A stretch of DNA of 64,000 nt from Planctomycetes bacterium B3_Pla (GCA_005223045.1 NJBM01000014.1:1-64000), one strand, 5' to 3'; counted from the stretch's first letter, positions 25,786-35,109 are shown. Numbers and translations: made by a program. Notes: generated by a model from the sequence alone, not told the origin.

Positions 25786-26739
25786 CTATGACAGGCTAAG
25801 TCCGAAAGGAACAGTCCAGTTTAGACGGCTGTCTTGTGATCCGGTTCCAGACTCTTTTTCTTTTCTGCCCATACGGCAGGACCTTGCTATTTTCACCGCA
25901 GACAGGCAATCTCCCATCTGTGCCGGCATTTCCAGCTGTTTTGCTATTGCTGCACACACATCCTTGTTCACAAACTGACCCGAAAGGAAAATTAAACGCT
26001 CTATCCGGGCGTTCTGGTATAATAAACTGAACTGCCGTTTGCAGGCTGACAACTCCATCACCAATCTTGTCGATGCCTGCTCGTCGTCAAGCTGGTTGAA
26101 ACCTGTAGGCATCGAACGAGCCAGGAGCAAATCTTTGTGACGACAGACTACGACATTTGTGCAATCGGCTTCGATGCAAATGAGCATCATGACCGTTTTG
26201 AAATCGCATTCGCGCCGACCAAAGAATTTGACATAACTGTTTGTCAGAGCCGTAGGCCAGACACCAATAGACTTGGTCGACAAACCGGCTTTTTCGTAAA
26301 TCGCCAGGTGTCTTTCCACGACTCTCCGCTCGATTGCCATCACCAGAACATTGTCTTCCTCGGTAAGAACATATTGCAATATCGTGTTCTCTCGAAGAGA
26401 CTCGAACGGCAGCCTCTGTTTAATCTTGGAGAAGATGACATCGTGGAGATCGTTCGTTTTTGCCTTCGGCCTTTTCATGTGATCGACGAACAACTCACCG
26501 GTCGGCATTGCCGCTATGACCTCCTTGCCCTGGAAACTGCCATAGGTCGCCAACACCCGGATGGTTTTAATAGCCCACTTCTGCCATTCACTGCTGCCGG
26601 GTTGTATGTCCTCTGGTGTGGCCTTGCTGTTGCCGGCAATCAAAGTTGTGCCGTTGCTGTCGAGCTGAGCGAGTCTCAGACTGTCGTTTCCGGCGTCCAC
26701 ACCGATTGGACATGTGTTATTTTTTGTAAATCCAAACAT
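25786..26739 (-). CDS. pilM: Pilus assembly protein PilM (actin-like)
   Basis: 317 aa. The actin-like start CPIGVDAGNDSLRLAQL, the central VIAAMPTGELFVDHMKRP and LVMAIERRVVERHLAIYEKAGL, and a C-terminal RLIFLSGQFVN match PilM/Type IV pilus ATPase-like proteins. It is somewhat shorter than usual and the last 25 residues are basic and low in complexity. It is cytoplasmic, binds the N-terminal peptide of PilN, and is the first gene of the operon. Confidence 0.85.
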   Translation of the reverse strand: MFGFTKNNTCPIGVDAGNDSLRLAQLDSNGTTLIAGNSKATPEDIQPGSSEWQKWAIKTIRVLATYGSFQGKEVIAAMPTGELFVDHMKRPKAKTNDLHDVIFSKIKQRLPFESLRENTILQYVLTEEDNVLVMAIERRVVERHLAIYEKAGLSTKSIGVWPTALTNSYVKFFGRRECDFKTVMMLICIEADCTNVVVCRHKDLLLARSMPTGFNQLDDEQASTRLVMELSACKRQFSLLYQNARIERLIFLSGQFVNKDVCAAIAKQLEMPAQMGDCLSAVKIARSCRMGRKEKESGTGSQDSRLNWTVPFGLSLS

Positions 26740-27102
26740 TTTCGCTATTTACACCTGAATTAAAAAATGATGCGGCTCCATTTCTCTAACAACAACTCTA
26801 ATTCCAACTAAAATATATGAAACAGAATGCTGCCGAGCCAAACGCGGGCAAGAATATTAGACGTTCATTTCGCCAACCAGCCGGGAGAATTGAGCCAACT
26901 TCCGATAAAACGTGCGATACAACTCCACCCGAACAGTTCCTCGCCGGGTGAAAACCTTTTGAAGGCGAAAAATTTTGTCTTAGAAAGAACAGAGACATGC
27001 GCAAATCCGCCGAATCCGGCGGCATCTACTCCGACAACGGGCGCAGTAAAGATGAAGTTTATTAGGACTAATCGGCTCGCAGTGTCGAATCCGCAGATTC
27101 GA
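26740..27102. other. Intergenic region upstream of the pilus operon
   Basis: About 360 bases between the pilM start and the gpsA stop, with no supported gene. It should hold the pilus operon promoter, but I find no clear consensus. Confidence 0.4.
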
Positions 27103-28104
27103 TCATTCGGCCTTGAGCTGTCGCTGCATCAAATCTGCAATCGCCGTCTGAACCGGCTTGTTCTCAAACAGGACCTCATAGACCGCCTGTGTGATCGGCA
27201 TTTCAATACCGTCTCGCCCTGCAAGGGCAACGACTGACTTGCAGGTGGCAATACCTTCAACCACCGATTCAGTGGCGTCTTTGGCTTGCTCGACAGTCTG
27301 CCCCTGGCCTACTCTCTCGCCGAATGCGCGGTTTCTTCCCGTCGGTGAAATGCAGGTTGTCACCAGATCGCCCAAGCCGGTCAGGCCCGAAAAGGTCTGT
27401 GGCCTGGCCCCCATCGCGATCCCCAGGCGACTTATCTCGGCAAGCCCCCGCGTCAGAAGAGCCGCCTTGGCGTTGTCACCGGCGCCTGTGCCGTCTATGA
27501 TTCCCGCCGCAATGGCAATAACATTCTTCATGGCGCCGGCCAGCTCAACTCCGATAATATCGCTGTTTGTATAGACACGAAACCACTCCGCGCTAAAAGT
27601 GAGTTGGAGCTGCCTGGCCAATTCTCCATCGGCGGTTGCCGCGCAGGCCGTCGCCGGCAGCTTCCTGGCCAGCTCATCGGCTATCGTGGGCCCGCTTAGC
27701 ACAGCCAGCTTGTCGCTGCGGCCGGAGCGAAGAAGCTCGGCCAATATCTGCGTCGGGCGCAACAGCGTATCGTTCTCAACGCCCTTGGCAACCGAAACGA
27801 TGGGAACAGCCTGAGGAACGTGGCCTTTCAGTCTGCTCCAAACGTTGCGCATAAATTGACACGGCACAGCAGAAACAATCAAATCGACCCCGGACAGCGC
27901 CAGTCCATCATCAGGCTCAAACACAAGCCCTCGAGGCAGCTCATAACCAGGCAGGAATTTCTTGTTCTCGCGATCCCGGGCGATCTGCGCCAACTGAGCA
28001 GGCTCATACCCCCACATCCGCACAGCGACTGCTTTCTCACAGAGCAGCATAGCCAGGACGGTGCCCATTCCACCATCGCCGATTATGGAAATATCCTTGA
28101 ACAT
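27103..28104 (-). CDS. gpsA: Glycerol-3-phosphate dehydrogenase (NAD(P)+)
   Basis: About 333 aa from ATG 28104 (an upstream TTG is less likely). The N-terminal dinucleotide motif GDGGMGT (residues 9-15), the LSGPTIADELARKLPA and VELAGAMKNVIAIAAG segment with the catalytic Lys, and TFSGLTGLGDLVTTCISPTGRNR identify GpsA. It reduces dihydroxyacetone phosphate to sn-glycerol-3-phosphate for phospholipid synthesis in the cytoplasm. Length is normal. It is transcribed divergently from the cold-shock gene. Confidence 0.94.
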   Translation of the reverse strand: MFKDISIIGDGGMGTVLAMLLCEKAVAVRMWGYEPAQLAQIARDRENKKFLPGYELPRGLVFEPDDGLALSGVDLIVSAVPCQFMRNVWSRLKGHVPQAVPIVSVAKGVENDTLLRPTQILAELLRSGRSDKLAVLSGPTIADELARKLPATACAATADGELARQLQLTFSAEWFRVYTNSDIIGVELAGAMKNVIAIAAGIIDGTGAGDNAKAALLTRGLAEISRLGIAMGARPQTFSGLTGLGDLVTTCISPTGRNRAFGERVGQGQTVEQAKDATESVVEGIATCKSVVALAGRDGIEMPITQAVYEVLFENKPVQTAIADLMQRQLKAE

Positions 28105-28223
28105 AAGGGCCAATTAGAACAATCAGACGGAAGAATGTCAATCCTGGTGTTTAAGTCCGGAATCCCGCCCGCAGGCGAAAAAATCTCGATTTGGACTCGT
28201 CCGATTTATTTTTTTTATTTTTG

Positions 28224-28253
28224 TTGAATCTCCACGGTCCTTTCTGATATAGT
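28224..28253 (+). promoter_or_regulatory. Promoter of the cold-shock gene
   Basis: TTGAAT (28224-28229), an 18-base spacer and TATAGT (28248-28253), with an unbroken T-rich tract just upstream that could serve as an UP element. The resulting leader to the GTG at 28362 is about 100 nt, in keeping with the long untranslated leaders of cold-shock genes. Confidence 0.5.
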
Positions 28254-28361
28254 AAACGCTCATAGGGCAGATTCTTTCGTCTCTCAAGGATTTGCTCCGG
28301 GTGAATCGAAGATGAGAGACATTATTTAGGCGGCCTGGGAACAGGCTAAGGAGATGTACAA

Positions 28362-28565
28362 GTGAGTACTGGTACAGTAAAGTGGTTTAATTCAAGTAAG
28401 GGCTATGGCTTCATTAATCCCGACGATGGCGGCGAAGATTTGTTCGTCCACCACTCGGAGATTAAAACAACCGGCTATGCAACGCTCGATGAAGGTCAGA
28501 AGGTCGAGTTCGAGGTCGGACAGGGCAAAAAAGGCCCGTGTGCGACTAATGTAGTCCCCGGCTAA
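28362..28565 (+). CDS. Cold-shock protein (CspA family)
   Basis: 67 aa from GTG 28362 with aaggaga 6-7 bases upstream. It is a single cold-shock domain with the RNA-binding motifs KGYGFINPD (RNP1) and DLFVHHS (RNP2), starting [16 protein letters not shown]. It binds single-stranded nucleic acid and acts as an RNA chaperone. Length and motifs are standard. A clear hairpin terminator follows. Confidence 0.96.
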   Translation: MSTGTVKWFNSSKGYGFINPDDGGEDLFVHHSEIKTTGYATLDEGQKVEFEVGQGKKGPCATNVVPG

Positions 28566-28590
28566 GTGAGCGGCAAAACTTGAGAACCAG

Positions 28591-28625
28591 GAGGCCCTGC
28601 CACGAAAGCAGGGCCTCTTCATGTG
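28591..28625 (+). terminator. Rho-independent-type terminator of the cold-shock gene
   Basis: gaggccctgc (28591-28600) pairs perfectly with gcagggcctc (28608-28617) around a 7-base loop, followed by a moderately T-rich stretch. It sits between convergent genes, so it may act in both directions. Confidence 0.75.
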
Positions 28626-28635
28626 TTCCATTTTG

Positions 28636-29199
28636 TTACAATCCTAACCTGTACTTTTTCAACATCCGGCTCAGCTTTTTGGCGCTGCCGCCGATGCACC
28701 TGTCCAGTTCGGCCCAGAATTTCTTGCTGTGGTTCTTGATCCGGGTGTGGACCAGTTCGTGCAGAATCACGTAATCTCTCAGTTCCGCAGGCAGCTTCAC
28801 AAGATTCATGTTCAGGCTTATGTTGTCCTTAGCCGAGCAACTGCCCCATTTGGTCTTCTGATTTCTTATTGAGACCTTATTAAACCTGAAATTGTGCAGT
28901 TCCGCCAACTCTTCTAATCTCTCTATCAGAACAACTCCGGCCCTGGCTTTGTTGATTCGAGGCAACCGGATGCTTCCGGCGGAGCTCTCGAACTGCTCAA
29001 ACTTGAGCAGGTGCTTCTTGATCCACGGAATCCTGGAATGAAGGAATTGCAGGGCTTTCTTATCGGCCATTCCTCCGGGAACGGTCAGTCTGACAGTCCG
29101 GTCAGGCTTTATAGTGATGCGCAGATGCTTTGCCCGTTTTGAAATTGCCAGGGTGACCGGACCGATATCCGGAACCTCTAAAATTGTGGGCATAGGCAT
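28636..29199 (-). CDS. YgjP/SprT-like zinc metallopeptidase (COG1451-type)
   Basis: About 187 aa from ATG 29199 (a TTG at 29211 is the alternative). The C-terminal half has the zinc site HELVHTRIKNHSKKFW, with the HExxH pair and a third His 10 residues after the first, as in the YgjP/WSS1-like family. KTKWGSCSAKDNISLNMNLVKLP, the other family hallmark, lies just before it. The protein is cytoplasmic. The substrate is not well established for the family. Confidence 0.88.
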   Translation of the reverse strand: MPMPTILEVPDIGPVTLAISKRAKHLRITIKPDRTVRLTVPGGMADKKALQFLHSRIPWIKKHLLKFEQFESSAGSIRLPRINKARAGVVLIERLEELAELHNFRFNKVSIRNQKTKWGSCSAKDNISLNMNLVKLPAELRDYVILHELVHTRIKNHSKKFWAELDRCIGGSAKKLSRMLKKYRLGL

Positions 29200-29448
29200 C
29201 CCGATATTCAACCCTCATGTATATTCAATTATCAACGGATTCAATTTCTGCTGTTCACCTCAACAGCCCTTATTCTAACGAGTCACACGCAGTTTGCAAC
29301 AGCCACAAATGACCCGCGACCGATGGTTACAGCCGCAAGAATCTCTCATTCAGCCCAAAAAGAGTTTCCAAAGAGAACCGTCATCTCTTATCATAACGGC
29401 ATCATATTCCAACCAGAAAGGTGTTGCAGCAATTGAGGATGGAAAATC

Positions 29449-31374
29449 GTGCGAAACGGCAAATACACAACGCAGATATTACACAGCAGACGCAGTTTCC
29501 TCAAGACCGTCGGCTTCGGCACTGCCGCCTGGATATTGCCCTATACGGCTCAGGCCGGCCAGACAAAGGCCGCGAAGCCCAATATTCTCTGGCTTTCATG
29601 CGAGGATATCAGCCCGCACATAGGCTGCTTCGGCGACGAGCACGCCATTACGCCAAACATCGATCAGCTTGCCCGAGAAGGCGTGCGCTACACTAATACG
29701 TTCACCACGGCGGGCGTGTGCGCTCCCTGCCGGTCAGGGATCATTACCGGCATGTACCAGACAACTATCGGCACGCATCACATGCGATGCAACGCCAAGC
29801 TGCCTCCTATGATTAAGGCTTTCAGCACTTACCTGCGCCGGGCGGGCTACTACTGCACAAACAACTCCAAAACCGATTATCAGACCGGAGACCTGCGGGA
29901 TGCCTGGGATGAATCGAGCCGCAAAGCACATTGGCGAAATCGCAAGGACCGGCAGCCTTTCTTCGCCGTGTTCAATTTCACCGGCTGCCACGAGAGCGGC
30001 ATCGCCGGCGAATCGAAATACAAGAGCGTGACTGCTCGATTGAAGCCTTCTCAACGACAGGACCCAAAAAAACTGAAGCTGCCCCCCTACTATCCCGACA
30101 CGCCGATAATACGCGAAGACTGGAAACGCAACTACGAACTGATAACGGCTATGGACGCCTGGGCCGGCGACTTGATCGGGCAGCTAAAAGAGGACGGGCT
30201 CTACGAAGATACGATCATCTTTTTCTGGTCCGACCACGGGATCGGCCTGCCGAGGGCGAAACGCTGGCTCTATGATTCTGGCACACATATACCACTGGTG
30301 GTCCGCATTCCCAAAGCATTTCGGGCAGGCGATCAGGGCAAACCGGGCGACCAGAACAATCGGCTTGTCAGCTCAATCGACTTTGCTCCCACCGTTATGA
30401 ATCTTGCCAGTTTGAAAACCCCCGAATACATGCAGGGACAACCGTTCCTGGGGGCAAATCTACCCAAGCCCCGGAAATATGTCTTCGGCGCAAGGGACCG
30501 AATGGATGAGCGCTACGACATCATTCGCAGCGTCCGAGACAAACGATATCGCTATATTCGCAACTACGAGCCTCTAAAGACGTATTACCAGTACATGAAC
30601 ACGCCTGAAAAGGGCGCGACGATGAAGGAGATTCGACGGGTGCACGCAGAAGGCAAGCTGCCACCGGCAGCAAAGCTGTTCATGGCCGAGCGTAAGCCCG
30701 TCGAGGAGCTGTATGACCTGCGCAAAGATCCTCATGAGATAAACAATCTTGCTCAGAACCCAAAGCATCAGAGCGTGCTGAAGCGAATGCGAAAGGTCCA
30801 TCTGCAGTGGGTTCAACAGACAAAAGACCTCGGCTTGATGCCGGAGCAGGAGCTTGTAGAGCGCGAAAAGAAGTACGGCAGCCGGTACGCGATCTTGCGC
30901 CAGCCCGGCGGCGATGCTCTAAACAGCCGGCTCGGCGAGATAGCTGCAAACGCTTCGGCAGGCAAACAGGCGCTACCCGAACTCATTGCCGCTATGGATG
31001 ACGAAGACCCTGCAATCCGCTATTGGGGAGCAACCGGAATCGGTAATATTGGCAAAGATGCGGGGGCGTCCGAAGGCAGAATGGTCGCCGCACTCAGGGA
31101 TGGCGCGGTCAGCGTCAGGATCGCCGCCGCACGAGCATTGTGCATGATGGGCAAACCGGAACAAGCGCTGCCGGTCCTTATCGGAGCATTGCGAGGCGAA
31201 CAAACCTGGGGACGTCTCCAGGCCGCAATCGTGCTCGACAGTATAGCAGAGCAGGCAAGACCTGCCGAGCAGGCCCTAAAGCAAGCCCTGACAGGCCAGC
31301 CCAGCAAGTACATCACCCGTGTCGCTAATCGCGCTCTAAACGTCATGAACGGCACTAACAATATAGTTAAATGA
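29449..31374 (+). CDS. Tat-exported sulfatase with C-terminal HEAT repeats
   Basis: 641 aa from a GTG start. The leader SRRSFLKTVGFGTAAW is a twin-arginine signal. Metal-site NILWLSCEDISPHIGCFG (residues 45-62) and the signature CAPCRSGIITG with the formylglycine precursor Cys91 are present, as is WSDHGIGLPRAKRW. The SCEDISP start and THHMR motif resemble N-sulfoglucosamine sulfohydrolase (heparan N-sulfatase)-like S1 enzymes. Residues 520-640 add HEAT-type helical repeats (AIRYWGATGIGNIGKD ... VRIAAARALCMMGKPEQALPVLIGAL), an unusual extension for a sulfatase. First gene of a plus-strand run of secreted enzymes. Confidence 0.92.
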   Translation: MRNGKYTTQILHSRRSFLKTVGFGTAAWILPYTAQAGQTKAAKPNILWLSCEDISPHIGCFGDEHAITPNIDQLAREGVRYTNTFTTAGVCAPCRSGIITGMYQTTIGTHHMRCNAKLPPMIKAFSTYLRRAGYYCTNNSKTDYQTGDLRDAWDESSRKAHWRNRKDRQPFFAVFNFTGCHESGIAGESKYKSVTARLKPSQRQDPKKLKLPPYYPDTPIIREDWKRNYELITAMDAWAGDLIGQLKEDGLYEDTIIFFWSDHGIGLPRAKRWLYDSGTHIPLVVRIPKAFRAGDQGKPGDQNNRLVSSIDFAPTVMNLASLKTPEYMQGQPFLGANLPKPRKYVFGARDRMDERYDIIRSVRDKRYRYIRNYEPLKTYYQYMNTPEKGATMKEIRRVHAEGKLPPAAKLFMAERKPVEELYDLRKDPHEINNLAQNPKHQSVLKRMRKVHLQWVQQTKDLGLMPEQELVEREKKYGSRYAILRQPGGDALNSRLGEIAANASAGKQALPELIAAMDDEDPAIRYWGATGIGNIGKDAGASEGRMVAALRDGAVSVRIAAARALCMMGKPEQALPVLIGALRGEQTWGRLQAAIVLDSIAEQARPAEQALKQALTGQPSKYITRVANRALNVMNGTNNIVK

Positions 31375-31406
31375 CTGCTATCCAGAGAATGAGAAAGGAG
31401 AGAAAA

Positions 31407-32696
31407 ATGAAACGCATCATATTACTGCTCGCTGTTATCGGCTCCGCTGTACTTTCATCTTCGGCGATGTGTCATGCCGCCGAGGCGACCGAGCCAAAGG
31501 AGAAGGTACTCCTTTTTGACGGCAAGACCTTTGACGGCTGGTTCAGGCACCTGCGAAACAATCAGGGCGACGTGGACGAGACCTGGAAGGTCAAAACCGA
31601 TGGAATTCTCGCCTGCGCCGGCGAACCTCGCGGCTACATCCGTACGGTCAAGGCATACAAGAACTATAAACTTCACGTCGAATACCGCTGGCCCGGCAAG
31701 ACAGGCAACAACGGAATACTCGTTCACATGGTGGGCGAAGACAAGGTCTGGCCCAGGAGCCTGGAGTGCCAGGGCGGATTTCACAATCAGGGTGATTTTT
31801 GGGAAATAGGCGGTCTGGAATTCAACGAGCACAAAATCGGCGGTCACCGGGTCCGGGGCAGACGAGTCCTGAAATATGGCGAGCACAACGAGAAAGAAGC
31901 CGGACAGTGGAACGTTTACGAGGTCTGGTGCGTCGGCGGGACGGTCCGGCCATACGTCAACGGCAAGCTAATGAACGAAGCCAGCGACTGTGCGGTGACG
32001 GAAGGGAAAATCTGCCTCCAGAGCGAGGGGGCGCCCATCGAATTCAGGAACATCTACATCGAGCCGGCGAAGGACATGCCCTGGCCGGTCAAGCCTACCA
32101 AAAAGATTGTCCTGTTCAACGGCAAGGACCTCGACGGCTGGGTCCGCTTCAGCCCCGGCGACAAACTAGACGCCGATAAAAAGTGGACCGTTGACAAGGT
32201 CTGGTCGGTTCGTGACGGCGTGATTCGCTGCCAGGGCGTGCCCAACGGCTACATCCGCACGGTCGATAGCTACGCCAACTACAAGCTGCATCTCGAATGG
32301 CGCTGGCTGGCAAAACCGACAAACAGCGGCGTTCTGCTGCACTGCGCAGGCATCGACAAGACCTGGCCCAAGTGCGTGGAGGCGCAACTGATGCACGAGA
32401 ACGCCGGGGATTTCTGGTTGTTGAGTTATTCGTCGATCAAAGCTGACGGCAAGCAAGTCGGGCCGGAGCAATACGCAAACGCCAAGAAGAAGCACCCCTC
32501 GAACGAGAAACCCCCCGGACAGTGGAACTCTTACGATATCGTCTGCGACGACAAAACGGTCACGCTTTTTGTCAATGGCCTGCTCCAGAACAAGGGAACC
32601 GAAGCCAATCCTTCATACGGCCCGATATGCCTGCAAAGCGAAGGCAGCCCCATAGAGTTTCGCAACATCTATCTGGAACCGATCGACGGCAAGTAG
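31407..32696 (+). CDS. Secreted double DUF1080 (3-keto-disaccharide-hydrolase-like) protein
   Basis: About 429 aa from ATG 31407, with aaaggag upstream. Signal peptide at 1-24. Two tandem DUF1080 domains of about 200 residues each follow (about 30-225 and 230-425). They share FDGKTFDGW/FNGKDLDGW starts, GYIRTVKAYKNYKLHVEYRWP/GYIRTVDSYANYKLHLEWRWL middles and LQSEGAPIEFRNIYIEP/LQSEGSPIEFRNIYLEP ends. The family includes 3-keto-glycoside hydrolases and lectin-like modules. The internal duplication is plain. It lies 33 bases after the sulfatase stop. Confidence 0.88.
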   Translation: MKRIILLLAVIGSAVLSSSAMCHAAEATEPKEKVLLFDGKTFDGWFRHLRNNQGDVDETWKVKTDGILACAGEPRGYIRTVKAYKNYKLHVEYRWPGKTGNNGILVHMVGEDKVWPRSLECQGGFHNQGDFWEIGGLEFNEHKIGGHRVRGRRVLKYGEHNEKEAGQWNVYEVWCVGGTVRPYVNGKLMNEASDCAVTEGKICLQSEGAPIEFRNIYIEPAKDMPWPVKPTKKIVLFNGKDLDGWVRFSPGDKLDADKKWTVDKVWSVRDGVIRCQGVPNGYIRTVDSYANYKLHLEWRWLAKPTNSGVLLHCAGIDKTWPKCVEAQLMHENAGDFWLLSYSSIKADGKQVGPEQYANAKKKHPSNEKPPGQWNSYDIVCDDKTVTLFVNGLLQNKGTEANPSYGPICLQSEGSPIEFRNIYLEPIDGK

Positions 32697-32750
32697 CCGA
32701 TGCGAACAGTCTGACAACGCTATCCGCTATCCACAAGGAGCTGTACGTTA

Positions 32751-33656
32751 ATGAGAGTCAAAATCTGGTTCCTGGAGACGCGACCCCAGTTTCTCTTGCT
32801 CTCGGTGGCGCTGGTTCTCCTTGGCGCCGCAATGTCCGGTAATGAGGGCCATTTCAACTGGGTTAGATTCGCTCTGACGATGCTTGGGTTGATCCTCGCG
32901 CACGCCAGCGTGAATATTCTAAACGATTACTTCGATTACAAGAGCGGCATAGATTTGGAAACCAGGCGCACGCCTTTTTCCGGCGGAAGCGGAATCCTGC
33001 CCCAGGGCCTTATCGAGCCTAAGAGCGCCTTTAGATTCGGCGCAGGCTGCCTGCTTGCGGCATTTCTTATCGGCCTCTACCTGACCGCAGTTTCCGGCCG
33101 GCAGCTCCTGCCGTTGATAGCCGTGGGCGGACTGGTTATCTATTTCTATACCTCTTATCTGACGAAGTGGCTGGTCGGGGAGTTCTGGGCAGGCCTTGGT
33201 CTGGGGACGCTGCCGGTCCTGGGGACGTATTTTGTCCAGACGGGCAGCTACACAACCGGAGCATTCGTTGCCTCTCTGGCGCCGGGTTTTTTGACCGTCA
33301 ACCTGCTTCTTCTCAACGAGTTTCCCGATGCCGAAGCCGATAAGAAGGGCGGCCGCTTCCACTTAGTGATCGCCCTCGGGGCAAGAAAAGCAGGCCGATT
33401 GTACGCCGGACTGATGGCAGCGGCCTATTCTTGCATTGTTGCCGGAGTGGTCTTGAAACTGATGCCGGCCTTGAGTCTGATCGCTCTTCTCTCGGCGCCT
33501 CTGGCCTTTAAGGCAATCAGCGTGACATTCAAGCACTACGACAAGCCTTCGGAACTGGTCCCAGCGCAAAAAGCAAATGTCATGACGGTCCTGGCAACCG
33601 ACATCTTGTTGGCTTTGGCCTATTTCATGGACAGTTTGTTCTTTGCGGGGCGGTAA
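32751..33656 (+). CDS. UbiA-family prenyltransferase (MenA-like)
   Basis: 301 aa, ATG preceded by caaggag. About eight membrane segments are visible. The first Asp-rich motif NDYFDYKSG (residues 58-66), followed by SGGSGILPQG, and the second motif NEFPDAEADKKGGRFHL are those of 1,4-dihydroxy-2-naphthoate polyprenyltransferase (MenA) and relatives. These attach a prenyl chain to a ring for menaquinone in the inner membrane. No other men genes are near, so the exact acceptor is open. It is an odd neighbour for secreted enzymes; co-transcription is possible but not required. Confidence 0.87.
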   Translation: MRVKIWFLETRPQFLLLSVALVLLGAAMSGNEGHFNWVRFALTMLGLILAHASVNILNDYFDYKSGIDLETRRTPFSGGSGILPQGLIEPKSAFRFGAGCLLAAFLIGLYLTAVSGRQLLPLIAVGGLVIYFYTSYLTKWLVGEFWAGLGLGTLPVLGTYFVQTGSYTTGAFVASLAPGFLTVNLLLLNEFPDAEADKKGGRFHLVIALGARKAGRLYAGLMAAAYSCIVAGVVLKLMPALSLIALLSAPLAFKAISVTFKHYDKPSELVPAQKANVMTVLATDILLALAYFMDSLFFAGR

Positions 33657-33723
33657 GCCGGCAAGGACAGGATAGTATTTGACTCGAAAGACGTTGCTTT
33701 GGCCCGCGACGAGGAATGGACAA

Positions 33724-35049
33724 ATGGACCGCAAAATAACACGGCGGAGTTTTGTGAGGAATATAGCGGCTGGAATTGGCGGCGCAGTCGGTTTTCCTTA
33801 TATCCTTCCGTCCTCTGTACTCGGCGGCGACCGGGCGGTTGCGCCGAGCAATCGTATAACGCTCGGCCTGATCGGCACAGGTAATATCAACAGCCACCAC
33901 CGGGAAACCTTTCTCGCAGAGGCCGACGCCCGCATTGTAGCCGTCTGCGACCCTGTTAAGGCCCGACGGCAGGCCTATCGGGATCGCGTCAATCAAGCCT
34001 ATGGCGGCAGCGGATGCGCCGATTACCGTGACTATCGCGAGCTGCTGGCCCGCCGGGACATCGACGCCGTTTGTATCGCTACGCCGGACCATTGGCACGC
34101 GGCACATGCGGTCGCGGCCATGCAGGCCGGCAAGGACGCCTATTTGGAGAAACCGCTTACGCTCACGGTGGCTGAGGGCCGGCGTGTTGTCGAGGCGGCC
34201 GCAACGTACGGCCGGATACTTCAGACCGGCCTGCAACGGCGATCCGGCCGAGCCTACCGTCACGCCTGTGAGCTGGTTCGCAACGGGCGGATCGGCCGAC
34301 TGATTCGCGTTGAGGTCGGTATTATCGGAATTAACAAAGGTGTGCAGGCAGGACAGAACTTCGCCGCAGCGCCCGTGCCTGAGGGTTTTGACTACGATAT
34401 GTGGCTGGGGCCGGCCCCGTTTGCGCCTTTTTCTCCGCAGCGAGTTGCCCGCGGCAACGAAGTGTGCTACTGGTACTACATCTCCGATTACACTACAGGC
34501 TTCATCAGCGGCAACGGCGTGCACTTCGTTGACATCGCTCAATGGGGCATCGGCGATAAGATCAAGCCGGTGGAGGTTCATACCTCCTCAGCCCACATAC
34601 CTGCTGACGGGCTGGTTGACGATGCTATCGCCTGGCAGTCGGAAGTTGTTTACGAAAACGAGGTCCGCATGAGTTACAGCAGCGAGGGCAATCCGCATCC
34701 CGACGGCATCCGATTCGTAGGGACTGAGGGCTGGATTCACGTGACCGGCGGCGGGACCTTGAGTGCCAGCCCCATGGACGTACTAAAGTCGGTAATAGGC
34801 CCCGACGAGGTCCATCTGCACGTTAGTCCGGGGCATCATCGCAATTTCCTGGATTGTATCAAGGCGCGCCGGCTCGCGGCAGCATCCGCCGAGATCGGGC
34901 ATCATGCCACCACGACGTGCAACCTGGTGGAGATTTCCGCCCGGCTGGGCCGGCAACTGAACTGGGACGCCGGGTCGCAGCGCTTTATCGGCGACGAGTC
35001 GGCCAATCGCTTACTCTCGCGGGCCATGCGGGCGCCGTGGCGAGTATAA
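33724..35049 (+). CDS. Tat-exported Gfo/Idh/MocA-family oxidoreductase
   Basis: About 441 aa from ATG 33724, with gaggaa at 7 bases; an upstream TTG is rejected. The leader TRRSFVRNIAAGIGG is a twin-arginine signal. The NAD(P) motif GLIGTGNINSHH, the EKPLTLT dipeptide region (YLEKPLTLTVAEGRRVVEAA) and a C-terminal HHRNFLDCIKARRLAAA mark the GFO_IDH_MocA fold. Such exported enzymes act with DUF1080 proteins on 3-keto sugars in planctomycetes and relatives. Here it lies close to a double DUF1080 gene, which supports that role. The substrate is unknown. Confidence 0.9.
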   Translation: MDRKITRRSFVRNIAAGIGGAVGFPYILPSSVLGGDRAVAPSNRITLGLIGTGNINSHHRETFLAEADARIVAVCDPVKARRQAYRDRVNQAYGGSGCADYRDYRELLARRDIDAVCIATPDHWHAAHAVAAMQAGKDAYLEKPLTLTVAEGRRVVEAAATYGRILQTGLQRRSGRAYRHACELVRNGRIGRLIRVEVGIIGINKGVQAGQNFAAAPVPEGFDYDMWLGPAPFAPFSPQRVARGNEVCYWYYISDYTTGFISGNGVHFVDIAQWGIGDKIKPVEVHTSSAHIPADGLVDDAIAWQSEVVYENEVRMSYSSEGNPHPDGIRFVGTEGWIHVTGGGTLSASPMDVLKSVIGPDEVHLHVSPGHHRNFLDCIKARRLAAASAEIGHHATTTCNLVEISARLGRQLNWDAGSQRFIGDESANRLLSRAMRAPWRV

Positions 35050-35109
35050 AAAAGGCAGCGTGGCAACACAACAGAAGGGACAAAGGATGTTCGTGTTAGG
35101 AGACCGATT

